DNA of 49,662 nt from Saccharopolyspora thermophila (lineage in GTDB: Bacteria; Actinomycetota; Actinomycetes; Mycobacteriales; Pseudonocardiaceae), in the NCBI RefSeq assembly GCF_014646075.1, contig NZ_BMMT01000025.1, positions 1-49,662 on the forward strand. Reading direction: 5' to 3'. Made by a program: the position numbers and the translations under genes. This document shows, piece by piece, positions 25,669 through 34,053 of this stretch. Within the stretch, counting starts at the first letter, position 1. Each line of letters opens with the position of its first letter. Below the pieces are notes generated by a model. That model did not search any database and was not told the origin of the DNA. It saw only the letters and a program-made list of their open reading frames with translations.

Positions 25669-26864
25669 TGCAGGATTCCCGCTCGTTCGGCCATGGCTCG
25701 CAGTCCGGGCGTGGCTGCGCGGCGTTCGCGTTTGAGCATCTCACGCATGAGTTCGCGGACGACGATGTGGTAGCGCAGTGTCTGGGGTGCCACGGCTTCG
25801 GCTTGCATGAGGTTGACCACGGAGGCTGCGTCTTGGCGTCGTTGGGCGTAGGCCCATGCGCAGTCGATGTGGACCTGGGCGCGGCGGCTGAGCAGTCCTG
25901 GTGGGAGGCCGGTGGTGTCCAGGGTTTCGGCGCGGGCGATGGCTTCTGCGGCGTCGCCGAGTTCCACCGCGGACGAGACGGCGTGGATGCGGACGTTGGT
26001 GGGGCCGAAGGCGGTCCAGGCGTGGTTTCCGTCTTCGCCCAGCGTGTCGGCGAGTGCTTGTGCGCGGGCCAGGCGTTCGGTGGCTTCGCCGCGATCGTTG
26101 CGGCGTGCGGCGATGATGGTGGCCAGGAGGCTGAGAGCGCCGCGGAGTGAGAGTCCGGTCGGGCTGGTGTCGGTGAGGTTGTCCGCCGTGGTCACTGCGA
26201 TGCGTTCGGCGTCGTCGAGGCGGTCCAGTTTGAGGAACGCGCAGGCGAGCTGGTAGGCGGCGGAGGCCATGCGAAGTGGATCGTCGACGTGTTGGGCGGC
26301 GGTCATCGCGCGGTCAGCGGCCAGCCAGGCAAGGTGGCCGTCACCGACTTTTGTGATGAGTTTGGCGGCGGCGACATAGGCGCTGCTCTGCGCCGCCAGC
26401 GCCGCGTGCCGTTGCGGGTTCTTCGTCTCGGCGACCAGTGCGTCGGTTCCGGTGAGCAGGTGGGACAGCAGGCGGGCTGCACGGCTGTAGTCGGCCGCCT
26501 GGTAGTGCTGGTGCGCCTCTGCGGTGAGGTTCTGGGCTTCATCCACGGTCAACGTCGGCGTGCGTCGCTGTCCGAGGGACGGGTAGGCGGTCAGTGCTGC
26601 CCGGATGGCCTCGAGGTTGGCGAGCTCGAAGGCGCCGTTGGGGGCGAGGGAGAAGGGGCGGTCGGCGAGGGTTTCGACGTCGACCTTCAGGACCCGTGCG
26701 ATGTCGATCAGGATCGAGAGCTTGTCCACGGAGCGTATGCCGCGTTCGACCTGCGAGAGCCACGACTCCGAACGCCCCACGAGGCCGGCGAGAGCGCTCT
26801 GGCTCAGGCCGCGGCGTCGCCGGTACACGCGGATGCGCTCGCCAATCGGTCCTTCCGTGGGCAT
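25665..26864 (-). CDS. XRE-family regulator with a TPR-like C-terminal domain
   Basis: A 399-aa regulator. Residues 8-62 form the helix-turn-helix (RIRVYRRRRGLSQSALAGLV, SESWLSQVERGIRSVDK). Residues 130-390 are pairs of helices of the tetratricopeptide kind (AEAHQHYQAADYSRAARLLSHL, LACAFLKLDRLDDAERIAV and similar), which often bind a peptide or partner protein. It is divergent from the PrimPol-like genes with 270 bases between, and probably controls its own operon and perhaps the divergent one. The ATG at 26864 fits the HTH start. Confidence 0.8.
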   Translation of the reverse strand: MPTEGPIGERIRVYRRRRGLSQSALAGLVGRSESWLSQVERGIRSVDKLSILIDIARVLKVDVETLADRPFSLAPNGAFELANLEAIRAALTAYPSLGQRRTPTLTVDEAQNLTAEAHQHYQAADYSRAARLLSHLLTGTDALVAETKNPQRHAALAAQSSAYVAAAKLITKVGDGHLAWLAADRAMTAAQHVDDPLRMASAAYQLACAFLKLDRLDDAERIAVTTADNLTDTSPTGLSLRGALSLLATIIAARRNDRGEATERLARAQALADTLGEDGNHAWTAFGPTNVRIHAVSSAVELGDAAEAIARAETLDTTGLPPGLLSRRAQVHIDCAWAYAQRRQDAASVVNLMQAEAVAPQTLRYHIVVRELMREMLKRERRAATPGLRAMAERAGILQ

Positions 26865-27135
26865 GACCTCACCTCACCACCGTCACCCGATCGGAACCCG
26901 CACTTTTGTACTACCTGCATCGTGTGCGGGTCGCCACAGCGACCAGCACCGAGAGTAGGCGAGGTCCGCGGCGGAAAGCACGTACCGGCGCGGACCGGTG
27001 GCCGGGCCTACGGGGGCTCGGACAGGGTGCCTGGTCGGTGTCCACCGTGCGCGCCTGCGGCATCGACCAAGCACCGCCTTGACAAGACCCCGGCTCGCGT
27101 CGACGCAGTCTCGCTTGCGGGGTGCGCCGTGAAGG
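26865..27135. promoter_or_regulatory. Divergent intergenic region between the XRE regulator and the PrimPol-like gene
   Basis: The 271 bases must hold promoters for both operons. No clear -10/-35 pair or operator stands out to the eye. No gene is supported. Confidence 0.35.
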
Positions 27136-27768
27136 ATGCAGGTGGCGAAGCTTATGAAGAACTCAGAACTGCAGTGTCGTCTGCTGCACCCGCTGCCGGG
27201 TGAGACGTCCTGGGCGCAGCTTCGCGACGAGGCGGCTGTCTTCGCCGAACACGGGTGGCCCGTGCATCCCGGAACGTTCCAGATTGGCGGCAAGAGCAAC
27301 TGGTTGGGGAGGCCGGACACATACCGTCTCGAACCGGTTGCTGCGAGCTGGGAGAAGGTGGCGACGACCGACTCCTCGGTCGCAGCGAGATGGTGGTCTC
27401 GGCGCCCCTACTCGCTCCTGCTCGCATGTGGACGGCTCGTTGACGCGTTCGAGGTGCACGGCGATTTGGGCAGACTTGCTCTGGAGCTGCTGGGTGAGCG
27501 TGGCGTCGTCTGTCCCGCAGCGCAGACACCTGCTGGCACGTGGTTGTTCTTCGCTGGCCGCAGAGGCGTCTCTGGGACCGAAACGTCGCGAGTCCGTCAT
27601 CACGGTGTCGGAGCGTGGGTTCCGCTTCCGCCCACGGCCGCAGGTGGCTTCGCGTACGAGTGGCGCGTCTCTCCGCACTCGGTTGGCTGGCACCTCGCGG
27701 ATGGCGCCCGCGTTTGCGGGGCTCTGGTCGAGGTCGGCGAACGGCCGGCGGTGATGTCCAGCCGCTGA
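27136..27768 (+). CDS. PrimPol-like protein lacking the usual acidic metal motif
   Basis: A 210-aa protein with the layout of the bifunctional primase/polymerase N-terminal domain: a helix AAVFAEHGWPVHPG, TDSSVAARWWSRRPYSLLLACG, and TWLFFAG toward the end. Active members carry a DxD motif after the second strand; here the matching place reads VDAFEVHG with only one acid spaced differently. Catalysis is therefore doubtful and a nucleotide- or nucleic acid-binding role is possible. The start within the first 7 codons is unsure (GTG-like at 27136, ATG at 27154). It heads a run with the next two genes. Confidence 0.55.
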   Translation: MQVAKLMKNSELQCRLLHPLPGETSWAQLRDEAAVFAEHGWPVHPGTFQIGGKSNWLGRPDTYRLEPVAASWEKVATTDSSVAARWWSRRPYSLLLACGRLVDAFEVHGDLGRLALELLGERGVVCPAAQTPAGTWLFFAGRRGVSGTETSRVRHHGVGAWVPLPPTAAGGFAYEWRVSPHSVGWHLADGARVCGALVEVGERPAVMSSR

Positions 27769-27870
27769 TCGGCGCAGGCGGCTTGTTCGGGCGCAAATCG
27801 CGACTGCTTCGTGATCAGGCGCCGTGTGCAGTGCTCGGGGAATGTGATCGTGACTGGTCGGGGTGACGGT

Positions 27871-28506
27871 ATGGGTTTGCGTAGGCGGAGTGAGGTCGAG
27901 AAGGCCGCGGTCCGTTACGTGCAGCAGGGTTGGCGGGTCTTGCCGGGTTCGGCGTATGACCGGGGGCGTTTTTTCTCGCCGTTCACAGGAGTGCTGACTG
28001 ACGGTGTGCGCCCGGTTGTGGCGAGGGAGTCGGCCACGACGGACGAAACGGCGGTCGCTCGGTGGTGGGCGGCGGGAGGTAGGTGGGTGCCGTCGGTGCT
28101 GCTGTGCTCTTGGGCAGAGTTTCGGTTCGTATCGATGCCTCGCTATCTGGCCCATGCGGTGTTGCTCTCCGAGGCGTGGCGGTCCCGGCCGGGACCGGTG
28201 CTGTATCGCGGTGATCGCGGCCGTGCGTACTTCGTAGTGGCCGGCGAGAGACGGCTCGCGGAGGACTGTGTACCGCCCGCCGAAGTCGAGGAGATGGCGG
28301 TCGGGGAGTGGGTGGTGGCTCCGCCGAGTCGCGTGTTGGGCGTGCATGTCACCTGGTGGATTGCCCCGGAGCGCGTTCGCTGGGACCCGGTACCGGCTGA
28401 GCTGCTGCGCGACGCGCTGAGTTCGGCATCCCCGATCACACACTTCGAGAGGACTCCCGAATCTGCACACAGCGCCCGGACTGGCGCTCGCGGGAAGGTG
28501 GGGTAG
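27871..28506 (+). CDS. Second PrimPol-like protein, also lacking the acidic motif
   Basis: A 211-aa paralogue-like protein with the same outline: AAVRYVQQGWRVLPGSAYD, TTDETAVARWWAAGGRWVPS and RAYFVVAGE. At the DxD position it reads AEFRFVSMP, with no acidic pair. Resemblance to its neighbour at 27136 is in layout rather than in close identity, so the pair is either an old duplication or two members of one family. The ATG at 27871 is chosen by comparison of the first helix; the frame is open from 27811. It ends 4 bases before the STAND NTPase start. Confidence 0.55.
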   Translation: MGLRRRSEVEKAAVRYVQQGWRVLPGSAYDRGRFFSPFTGVLTDGVRPVVARESATTDETAVARWWAAGGRWVPSVLLCSWAEFRFVSMPRYLAHAVLLSEAWRSRPGPVLYRGDRGRAYFVVAGERRLAEDCVPPAEVEEMAVGEWVVAPPSRVLGVHVTWWIAPERVRWDPVPAELLRDALSSASPITHFERTPESAHSARTGARGKVG

Positions 28507-28510
28507 CGCG

Positions 28511-30550
28511 GTGGGAAGCAATTACCTGGCTGGACAGGCGGCTGTCGCTGTGCAGGCCGGTTCGGTGAGTGGCGGCATCCACCTGCACCATCGAGCATCA
28601 GCGTCGCACGCCGTGCCGCGTCAGCTGCCTGCGTTCCCGAGGCATTGGGTCGACCGCGGTGACGTCCTGGCCGCCCTCAACCAGCGTGCCAGCAGGCGTG
28701 GGCCGGTGGTGGTGGCGGTCAGCGGTGTCAGCGGGGTGGGCAAGACGGCTCTCGCGGTGTACTGGCTACGCCGGCATCTGCGCCGCACGTTCCCTGGTGG
28801 CGAGCTGTACGCAGACTTGGCTGCCTCAGGCGATCCCGGTGAAGTGCTGGGCTGCTGGCTTCGCGCCCTGGGCTGCGTGGTCCCCGCTTCACCACCCGCG
28901 CGCGCCGTCGCATTTCGGACGGCGACCGCGACGAAACCGGTGGCGGTGCTGATCGACAACGCCACGTACTCGGAGCAGGTGCGGCCGTTGCTGACGTCGT
29001 CGCCGTCGAGCGTCACGGTTGTGACCAGCCGATCACCCCTGCCAGACCTCGTCAACGAGGGCGCGGTGCTCCAGCATCTCGGTCCCCTCGACGCCGATAG
29101 CAGTCGCAAGCTGTTCCGCGCCCATGCCGCCGAATACGGCACCGCGGTAGAGCCGGGTGCCGAATCGGTGCTCGTCGAGGCGTGCGGAGGACTTCCGCTG
29201 GCGGTCGGCCTGGCCAGTGCGCACCTGGCGATGCCGTGTCCAGGGCGACGTGACCTTGCGATCAACCCTCGCCCTCGCTCGTCCCTCTCCCGTGCTGTCC
29301 GTGAGGTGATCACCATGTCCTACGAGGCACTGCCGGAATCCGCGCGCCTGCTGTACCGGCTGATCGGGGACCACCCCTCCGGGGAGATCATCCGCCCCGC
29401 TGCGGCGGCCATGCTCGACACCGACCCTGAAGAGGCGGCCGAGGCGATCGACTGGCTGCTGCAGGCGCGGCTACTCGAGGAGAACGACCACGGTTTCAAG
29501 ATCCCCTCACGGGTGCACGAGCACGCCCGTTCACTCGTATCCGGTGACGACGAGGCGGTTCGCGCCGCAGCCCGCGGTCGGGTGGTGCTGAGCTATCTCG
29601 AGACTGCGATGGATGCCGATTGGGTACTGAACCCACACCCGCGCCGCTACAGCTTGGCGTACCGCGATCTGCGCACTGGCACCCGCACGCCGACGTTCGC
29701 GACCAAAGACGAGGCGATGGCGTGGTTCGACGTGGTGAGGGGCACGCTTCCGAAACTGCAGCACCGGGCCCACGAGGACGGGGACCACACGACTGTATGG
29801 CAGCTGGCGGAAGCGGCCTGGGCTGGCTGCCTCAAGGGCGGCCACACGAAGCTGCTGGTTGACATGCACGAACTGGGCTGCCAGGCCGCTCGCCACTGCC
29901 AGCACCCCGCGGAGTCCATCCTCCGGTCGCGGTTGTCGCGCGGTTACCGCAGCCTTGGCCGTCTGCAGGAGGCGCTCGAGGTCGCGGTGGAAGCTCGTTC
30001 GTTGGCAGCGACCACCGAGGACGTCTGGGCTGAGTCCGCGGCGTTGAGTGCGCAAGGCCGCGTCCATTACGACCTGGCCGACTACATGGAGGCACTGCAG
30101 TGCTTCCAGCTGTCGTTGAACCTGGCCGCGCGGGTCGCGGAGTCCCGCAGCATCGCCCTGCGCCTACGGCACATCGGTGAGTGCTACGCGGCCCTGAAAC
30201 GCAACGAGGACGCATGCGCGGCGTACACCGCGGCGGCAGCTCGGATGGACGGCCTCGGTGACCGCGAGGGTTACGCAGCGACGTTGACGAAGCTCGCCGC
30301 CGTCCGCCTGGCCCAGGGCCAGGTGACCAGCGCGCTGGACCACCTGCACGTGGCTCTGCCCATCATGCGTGCCTCGGGCTCGCCGATCTACACGGCCAAG
30401 GTGCTGGCCCAACTCGGCCATGCCGCCCTGCGCCGTGGTGACCGGCACCAAGCACGCAGCTATAACCACGAAGCCCACCAGCTGTTCCGCCGCGCTGGCG
30501 ACACCCGCAACGCCGAGGACATGTCCGCATCGCTGACCACCCTCCAGTAG
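28511..30550 (+). CDS. STAND (NLR-like) NTPase with TPR repeats and a putative N-terminal amyloid motif
   Basis: A 679-aa signalling ATPase. Residues 72-80 are the P-loop GVSGVGKTA, Walker B is VAVLIDNA (about 147), TSRSPLPDL is the sensor region, and GLPLAVGLA is the GxP motif, all typical of NB-ARC. From about 430 on, helix pairs of the TPR kind run to the end. The first 26 residues contain AVAVQAGSVSGGIHLHH. This resembles the short bacterial amyloid signalling motifs (BASS type, consensus around QAGxIxGGVHxH) reported at the N termini of actinobacterial NLR-like proteins, which template a partner effector. GTG at 28511 follows the previous stop by 4 bases. No partner with the same motif is visible in the window. 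Confidence 0.75.
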   Translation: MGSNYLAGQAAVAVQAGSVSGGIHLHHRASASHAVPRQLPAFPRHWVDRGDVLAALNQRASRRGPVVVAVSGVSGVGKTALAVYWLRRHLRRTFPGGELYADLAASGDPGEVLGCWLRALGCVVPASPPARAVAFRTATATKPVAVLIDNATYSEQVRPLLTSSPSSVTVVTSRSPLPDLVNEGAVLQHLGPLDADSSRKLFRAHAAEYGTAVEPGAESVLVEACGGLPLAVGLASAHLAMPCPGRRDLAINPRPRSSLSRAVREVITMSYEALPESARLLYRLIGDHPSGEIIRPAAAAMLDTDPEEAAEAIDWLLQARLLEENDHGFKIPSRVHEHARSLVSGDDEAVRAAARGRVVLSYLETAMDADWVLNPHPRRYSLAYRDLRTGTRTPTFATKDEAMAWFDVVRGTLPKLQHRAHEDGDHTTVWQLAEAAWAGCLKGGHTKLLVDMHELGCQAARHCQHPAESILRSRLSRGYRSLGRLQEALEVAVEARSLAATTEDVWAESAALSAQGRVHYDLADYMEALQCFQLSLNLAARVAESRSIALRLRHIGECYAALKRNEDACAAYTAAAARMDGLGDREGYAATLTKLAAVRLAQGQVTSALDHLHVALPIMRASGSPIYTAKVLAQLGHAALRRGDRHQARSYNHEAHQLFRRAGDTRNAEDMSASLTTLQ

Positions 30551-30718
30551 TCGGGAACGGACTGGCCATCAGTGCTCCCGGCACACGTGAGGCAGTGCCG
30601 GGTCAGCGGTCCCGGCCGGCGATCCCCAGGCACGTCCTCGGCCTTGCCCCCCGAGCCGGAGCGTGCCCGTCGGCCGGGACCCAACAACGATTCCTCTGAC
30701 GCATAGGACACCTCTGTC

Positions 30719-31012
30719 ATGTCATATCCACCGGCTTCGGCCGTCATCCGGCGCTGGTCGCTAGCGTCGATCGAACCGGACTGCGTGCGCCGAGCTATCC
30801 AGACCGCCAGCGCGGTCCCGATCCGCAACGATCTGCACAACGAGCTCTACCAGCTCGGATCCTGCACGGTGGAGCTGTTCATCGGTACACGGCCGATGCT
30901 GTTCGTCAGCGCCGAGACTGACGAGCTGGTGCGCGACGCCGTCACCACGCTCGGCTTCACCTACGACGACGGCATCACCAGCCCGGTTCGGACCGTGGCT
31001 GTGGCCAGGTGA
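30719..31012 (+). CDS. Hypothetical protein, 97 aa
   Basis: A small soluble protein, MSYPPASAVIRRW to RTVAVAR, with a predicted mix of helix and strand and no recognised motif. The ATG at 30719 has AGGACACC upstream, a fair ribosome site. Its TGA overlaps the next gene's possible GTG start by 4 bases. Function unknown. Confidence 0.45.
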   Translation: MSYPPASAVIRRWSLASIEPDCVRRAIQTASAVPIRNDLHNELYQLGSCTVELFIGTRPMLFVSAETDELVRDAVTTLGFTYDDGITSPVRTVAVAR

Positions 31013-31017
31013 AACAC

Positions 31018-31473
31018 ATGGTCAGGCTCCTACGCCTTGGCGCTACATTTCTCGTCCTTCTGGCGGCAGGTTGCTCAGACGCGGGTTCCAGCCGAGCGCT
31101 CCCGGACCTCTGCGCTCTACCCACCGCCCAGACGCTGCACGAGGTCCTAGGCGGTCCACCACACGTGTCGTCCTCCCGCATCGGCGAGTCCGGGTACTGC
31201 TTGTGGTCCTTCATTGACACCGCGACGGAACTGCGCCCAGGACCTTACAACCGGCGGCTGTCGCTCGTCGGGACGCTGTTCCGCGGTAGCCGGTCCAGCC
31301 GTGTGGCTCAAATCCGATCGCGGAGAAAGCGAACCACCAAATGTGGAGGTCGTTGTGATGGTTGCCAACATCGTGCTCGGCCTCGTCGTCATCGCCAGCG
31401 TTGCGGTGTGGGCGAGCCTCTACTACCCCTCACCGGAATGGCCGCGCGTGGCCCTGGGGCCGGGCGGGAGTAG
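31018..31473 (+). CDS. Lipoprotein, probably frameshifted near its C terminus
   Basis: The N terminus is a clear lipoprotein signal (FLVLLAAGCSDAG), followed by CALPTAQTLHEVLGGPPH and GYCLWSF, an outline like the DUF3558 lipoproteins. From about residue 95 on, the translation turns into an Arg/Cys/Gly-rich stretch (RRKRTTKCGGRCDGCQ) that is unlike a folded protein, while another frame in the same place encodes a plausible membrane peptide with its own ribosome site. I infer a frameshift around 31290, so the true end is uncertain. The GTG at 31009 is an alternative start. Confidence 0.45.
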   Translation: MVRLLRLGATFLVLLAAGCSDAGSSRALPDLCALPTAQTLHEVLGGPPHVSSSRIGESGYCLWSFIDTATELRPGPYNRRLSLVGTLFRGSRSSRVAQIRSRRKRTTKCGGRCDGCQHRARPRRHRQRCGVGEPLLPLTGMAARGPGAGRE

Positions 31474-31570
31474 CCGAACCCTTCCCCGACATGGTTCGGC
31501 TGCGCCATGCACACCCCGGCCCCAGGTGCCCTACCAAGACGCGATCGAGGGATTCTGCGATGAGCGATGA
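31358..31570 (+). CDS. Small single-span membrane protein
   Basis: The ATG at 31358 has GGAGG with 8-base spacing, the best ribosome site in this part. The 70-aa product has one membrane helix (VANIVLGLVVIASVAVWASL) and a polar tail ending GFCDER. Its stop lies inside the start of the radical SAM gene (11-base overlap), so it may be the first gene of that operon. It could also be the frameshifted end of the lipoprotein before it. Confidence 0.4.
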   Translation: MVANIVLGLVVIASVAVWASLYYPSPEWPRVALGPGGSSRTLPRHGSAAPCTPRPQVPYQDAIEGFCDER

Positions 31571-32714
31571 AGCAAGGGGCGAGACAGATCGACTTCGGCC
31601 CGTTGCGAACCGCGTACGGACTCCGCTGGTTGATCAGCACGCGACGTGGATCGCGGTGAACCCGCTGCAGGGATGCCCGAAGGCTTGCGAGTACTGCTTC
31701 CTGACCGCGGTTCGTCCAGAGTACATCGCCACACCGGGGGAGAGCGTGGATGCACTTCTCGCGTCGCCGTTCTACGCGCCGCCACGAACGGTCGCTCTGT
31801 ACACCTGGACCGACGTGATGGCACTGCCCGACTCGCGTACGCACCTGGTGCAGCTGCTTGAAGAGATGATCAGTAGGAAGGTTCCGAATCCCGTTGTCCT
31901 GATCACCAAGTGCTCGATGCCAGGCGACGTGGTCGAGGTGATCAACGCGGCTCGGGCGCGTGGGTTGACCATCATCGTGTACCTCAGCTATTCAGGGTTG
32001 GGACGGCACATCGAGCGCGGAATCCGTCGTGATGCGACTGCCGAGAACTTCCCGAAGCTCTCCATCGCTGGCATTCCGATCGTGCATTATTGGCGACCGG
32101 CGCTGCCGGAGTCTGCGACGAACGAGACCATGCAGGATGTCTTGGATCACGTCGCCGAGTACGCGATGTGTACGGTGGCGGCTGGTTTGAAGGTAGAGAA
32201 GGCAGCGTTGCCGCGGCTTGCAAAATTCTGGCCGGAGCTCGCAGAGAAGCCTGGCGTCACCGAAGCAGAGGGGGTTTATCCACGGCGGTTCTGGGAATTC
32301 ATTCACCGTACCTGGCGTCGGCATGCGCACTATCCCGTGTTCCACACCAACTCCTGCGCACTGTCCTATGTGCTCCGCAGAGCCGACTCCTTCGGTATCT
32401 TCGGTACCAACGTGTGCCGCGTGCGGAACCTGTGCCCTGCCGAGCAACGGTTCCGGTGCACAACGGCCGACGCGGAAAGGACAGCACCCACGTCCGACTC
32501 CGTTCAGTCCGCATTGCAGGGACGCGGCTTGGCGGGGATAGCCTGGAGGCTGTCTGGTGACAGCCGTGAGGTGCTGATCGACGCACCGGTGGATACCCGA
32601 GTGGTTGCGGCGGTGACCCAAGACTTGGGGGTGCGAGTCCGTGTTCGTCGCAACGACGACGACGGGTATTGGAGCAGCGGCACTGCTGGGGCAACGCCCG
32701 TGATCCTCGGATGA
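31560..32714 (+). CDS. Radical SAM enzyme, first gene of the seven-gene cassette
   Basis: A 384-aa protein. NPLQGCPKACEYCFL carries the CxxxCxxC cluster (Cys39, 43, 46) that binds the 4Fe-4S centre and S-adenosylmethionine. The surroundings resemble spore photoproduct lyase-type and Elp3-like radical SAM proteins more than peptide-modifying ones. The C-terminal part contains further Cys residues (NSCAL, NVCRVRNLCPAEQRFRC) that could hold a second cluster, like a SPASM or related domain. The ATG at 31560 has GAGGG about 9 bases upstream, and the stop overlaps the next start by 4 bases (ATGA). Reaction unknown. Confidence 0.8.
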   Translation: MSDEARGETDRLRPVANRVRTPLVDQHATWIAVNPLQGCPKACEYCFLTAVRPEYIATPGESVDALLASPFYAPPRTVALYTWTDVMALPDSRTHLVQLLEEMISRKVPNPVVLITKCSMPGDVVEVINAARARGLTIIVYLSYSGLGRHIERGIRRDATAENFPKLSIAGIPIVHYWRPALPESATNETMQDVLDHVAEYAMCTVAAGLKVEKAALPRLAKFWPELAEKPGVTEAEGVYPRRFWEFIHRTWRRHAHYPVFHTNSCALSYVLRRADSFGIFGTNVCRVRNLCPAEQRFRCTTADAERTAPTSDSVQSALQGRGLAGIAWRLSGDSREVLIDAPVDTRVVAAVTQDLGVRVRVRRNDDDGYWSSGTAGATPVILG

Positions 32715-33274
32715 ACAGCAGTACGCTTAGCGACAACCTTCACGAGGTCCTCGGCGAGGTGCGTCGGCTACGCCGGCGCTTCGCTCGCACAGCGCCAGCT
32801 GAGTGGGATCCGGTCACCGCCGCAGCGGAATTGTCGGTGCAGGTCGGTCACCTGGCCTTGTGCGTGCTTCGTCGTCAAGGTCGTGATGTTGGAGATCTGG
32901 AAGACACGCAGCGGCCTATCACTGACGTTGGCGACGAGTTGGCCGATGTTGCCCTGGCGGCACTCAGCATTGCCGTCCTCGCCGATGCCGATCCTGACAG
33001 TTCGTCCCGTAAGCCTCCTCCAGCGGGTGATGAGGTCGAGGCATTCCTCCGGCTGCTCGTGGCAGCGGGCACGCTATCTGAGACCGCAATGGTCGTGTGC
33101 CGCTATCGCCATCGGCCCAACGGTCTCCTGCTTCCTCTGTCGGAGGCGGCTTCGAGAGTGATCACGGCGTGCGAAGCTCTGGCGAACCATCTCGGGTTGG
33201 ACCTGCTGGCCGAGTTTCGGTCCATGGCCGTCGACGCCGATGCATTCCTGAAAAGTCGGGGTGATGGGGAATGA
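32711..33274 (+). CDS. MazG-like nucleotide pyrophosphohydrolase
   Basis: A 187-aa all-helical protein. ITDVGDELADVALAALSIA provides the ExxD half of the MazG metal site, and AAELSVQVGHL precedes it where the EExxE half should be, though with fewer acids. A second, weaker half-repeat near the end reads SRVITACEALANHLGLDLL. Family members split NTPs to NMP and pyrophosphate. The ATG at 32711 overlaps the previous stop by 4 bases; the longer frame to 32669 is not needed. Confidence 0.6.
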   Translation: MNSSTLSDNLHEVLGEVRRLRRRFARTAPAEWDPVTAAAELSVQVGHLALCVLRRQGRDVGDLEDTQRPITDVGDELADVALAALSIAVLADADPDSSSRKPPPAGDEVEAFLRLLVAAGTLSETAMVVCRYRHRPNGLLLPLSEAASRVITACEALANHLGLDLLAEFRSMAVDADAFLKSRGDGE

Positions 33275-34053
33275 GACTGGGCAGCGTTCATCGACGCGAC
33301 GGCGAGCGCGTCGTCAAGCAGCTCACCGAGCGACACCCCGCGGGCCGGAACTTCGTTGCGGCCATGGCGTCCTCCGGTGAGCAGGGAATGCGTTCCTACC
33401 TCGCAGAGCTGGACCGTGTCGCTGTTCGCCTTCCCGGCAACCTGGAGATCGTTTCAGCTGAGCCGCTGACCGTGCAGCACAGGTGGATGGACGGCCCCAC
33501 CTTGCTCGACGCGCCGACCATGACGCCTGAAGTATTCGCCAGCGCGATCGCCGAGGTCGCCACGTGGGTGCGCAGGCTCGACCGGCGGGATGCCCGGGTC
33601 GATACCAATCTGGCGAACTTCTGCATTGTGAACGGAAGGCCCGTCCTGGTTGACGTGCTTCCACCCCTGGTGCCGAGTCGACGACCGCGCCCGACATCGC
33701 TGTTCGACGACCTGTTCCTCAGCCTGTGCTTCGACACCTCTGTGATCCTCGATGCGCTGTGCGGCTACGCGCTGCGGCAGGCAATCCGCTCCGGCGATCG
33801 TGGGGTCATCGCCGACTTGCTCGGTGTGGTGAACGATCTCGTCTCCTCGCCGGAGACGACCGGACTGGCGAAGGAGTGGTTCCGTGCTCGATTGAAGCTC
33901 GCACGGCGTGCCGCTCGGGGAGTCGTCGACCCGGAAATGATGCACGAGTTCTTCGCGCTCACCTCAGTGCTGAAGTTCCGTCACTTCGATGAACCGGGGC
34001 GCCGTCGACGTGTCGACGAGGTCGCCATCCGCATCAGGGAGCTGGACCTGTAA
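33271..34053 (+). CDS. APH/choline-kinase-like protein with an altered catalytic loop
   Basis: A 260-aa protein. VDTNLANFCIVNGRPVLVDV looks like the catalytic loop and metal site of aminoglycoside phosphotransferase-type kinases (D..N....D: Asp111, Asn116, Asp128). The His that usually precedes the loop is absent and the N-terminal glycine loop is weak. It may be a kinase for a small sugar or alcohol or a non-catalytic relative. Start ATG overlaps the previous stop by 4 bases, and its TAA overlaps the next ATG by 1. Confidence 0.5.
   Translation: MRLGSVHRRDGERVVKQLTERHPAGRNFVAAMASSGEQGMRSYLAELDRVAVRLPGNLEIVSAEPLTVQHRWMDGPTLLDAPTMTPEVFASAIAEVATWVRRLDRRDARVDTNLANFCIVNGRPVLVDVLPPLVPSRRPRPTSLFDDLFLSLCFDTSVILDALCGYALRQAIRSGDRGVIADLLGVVNDLVSSPETTGLAKEWFRARLKLARRAARGVVDPEMMHEFFALTSVLKFRHFDEPGRRRRVDEVAIRIRELDL

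Noticed and set aside
31560..32714. A viperin-like antiviral radical SAM enzyme
   Set aside because: The CxxxCxxC loop and its surroundings resemble spore photoproduct lyase/Elp3-type proteins. I see no viperin-type nucleotide-binding motif, so the name is not justified.
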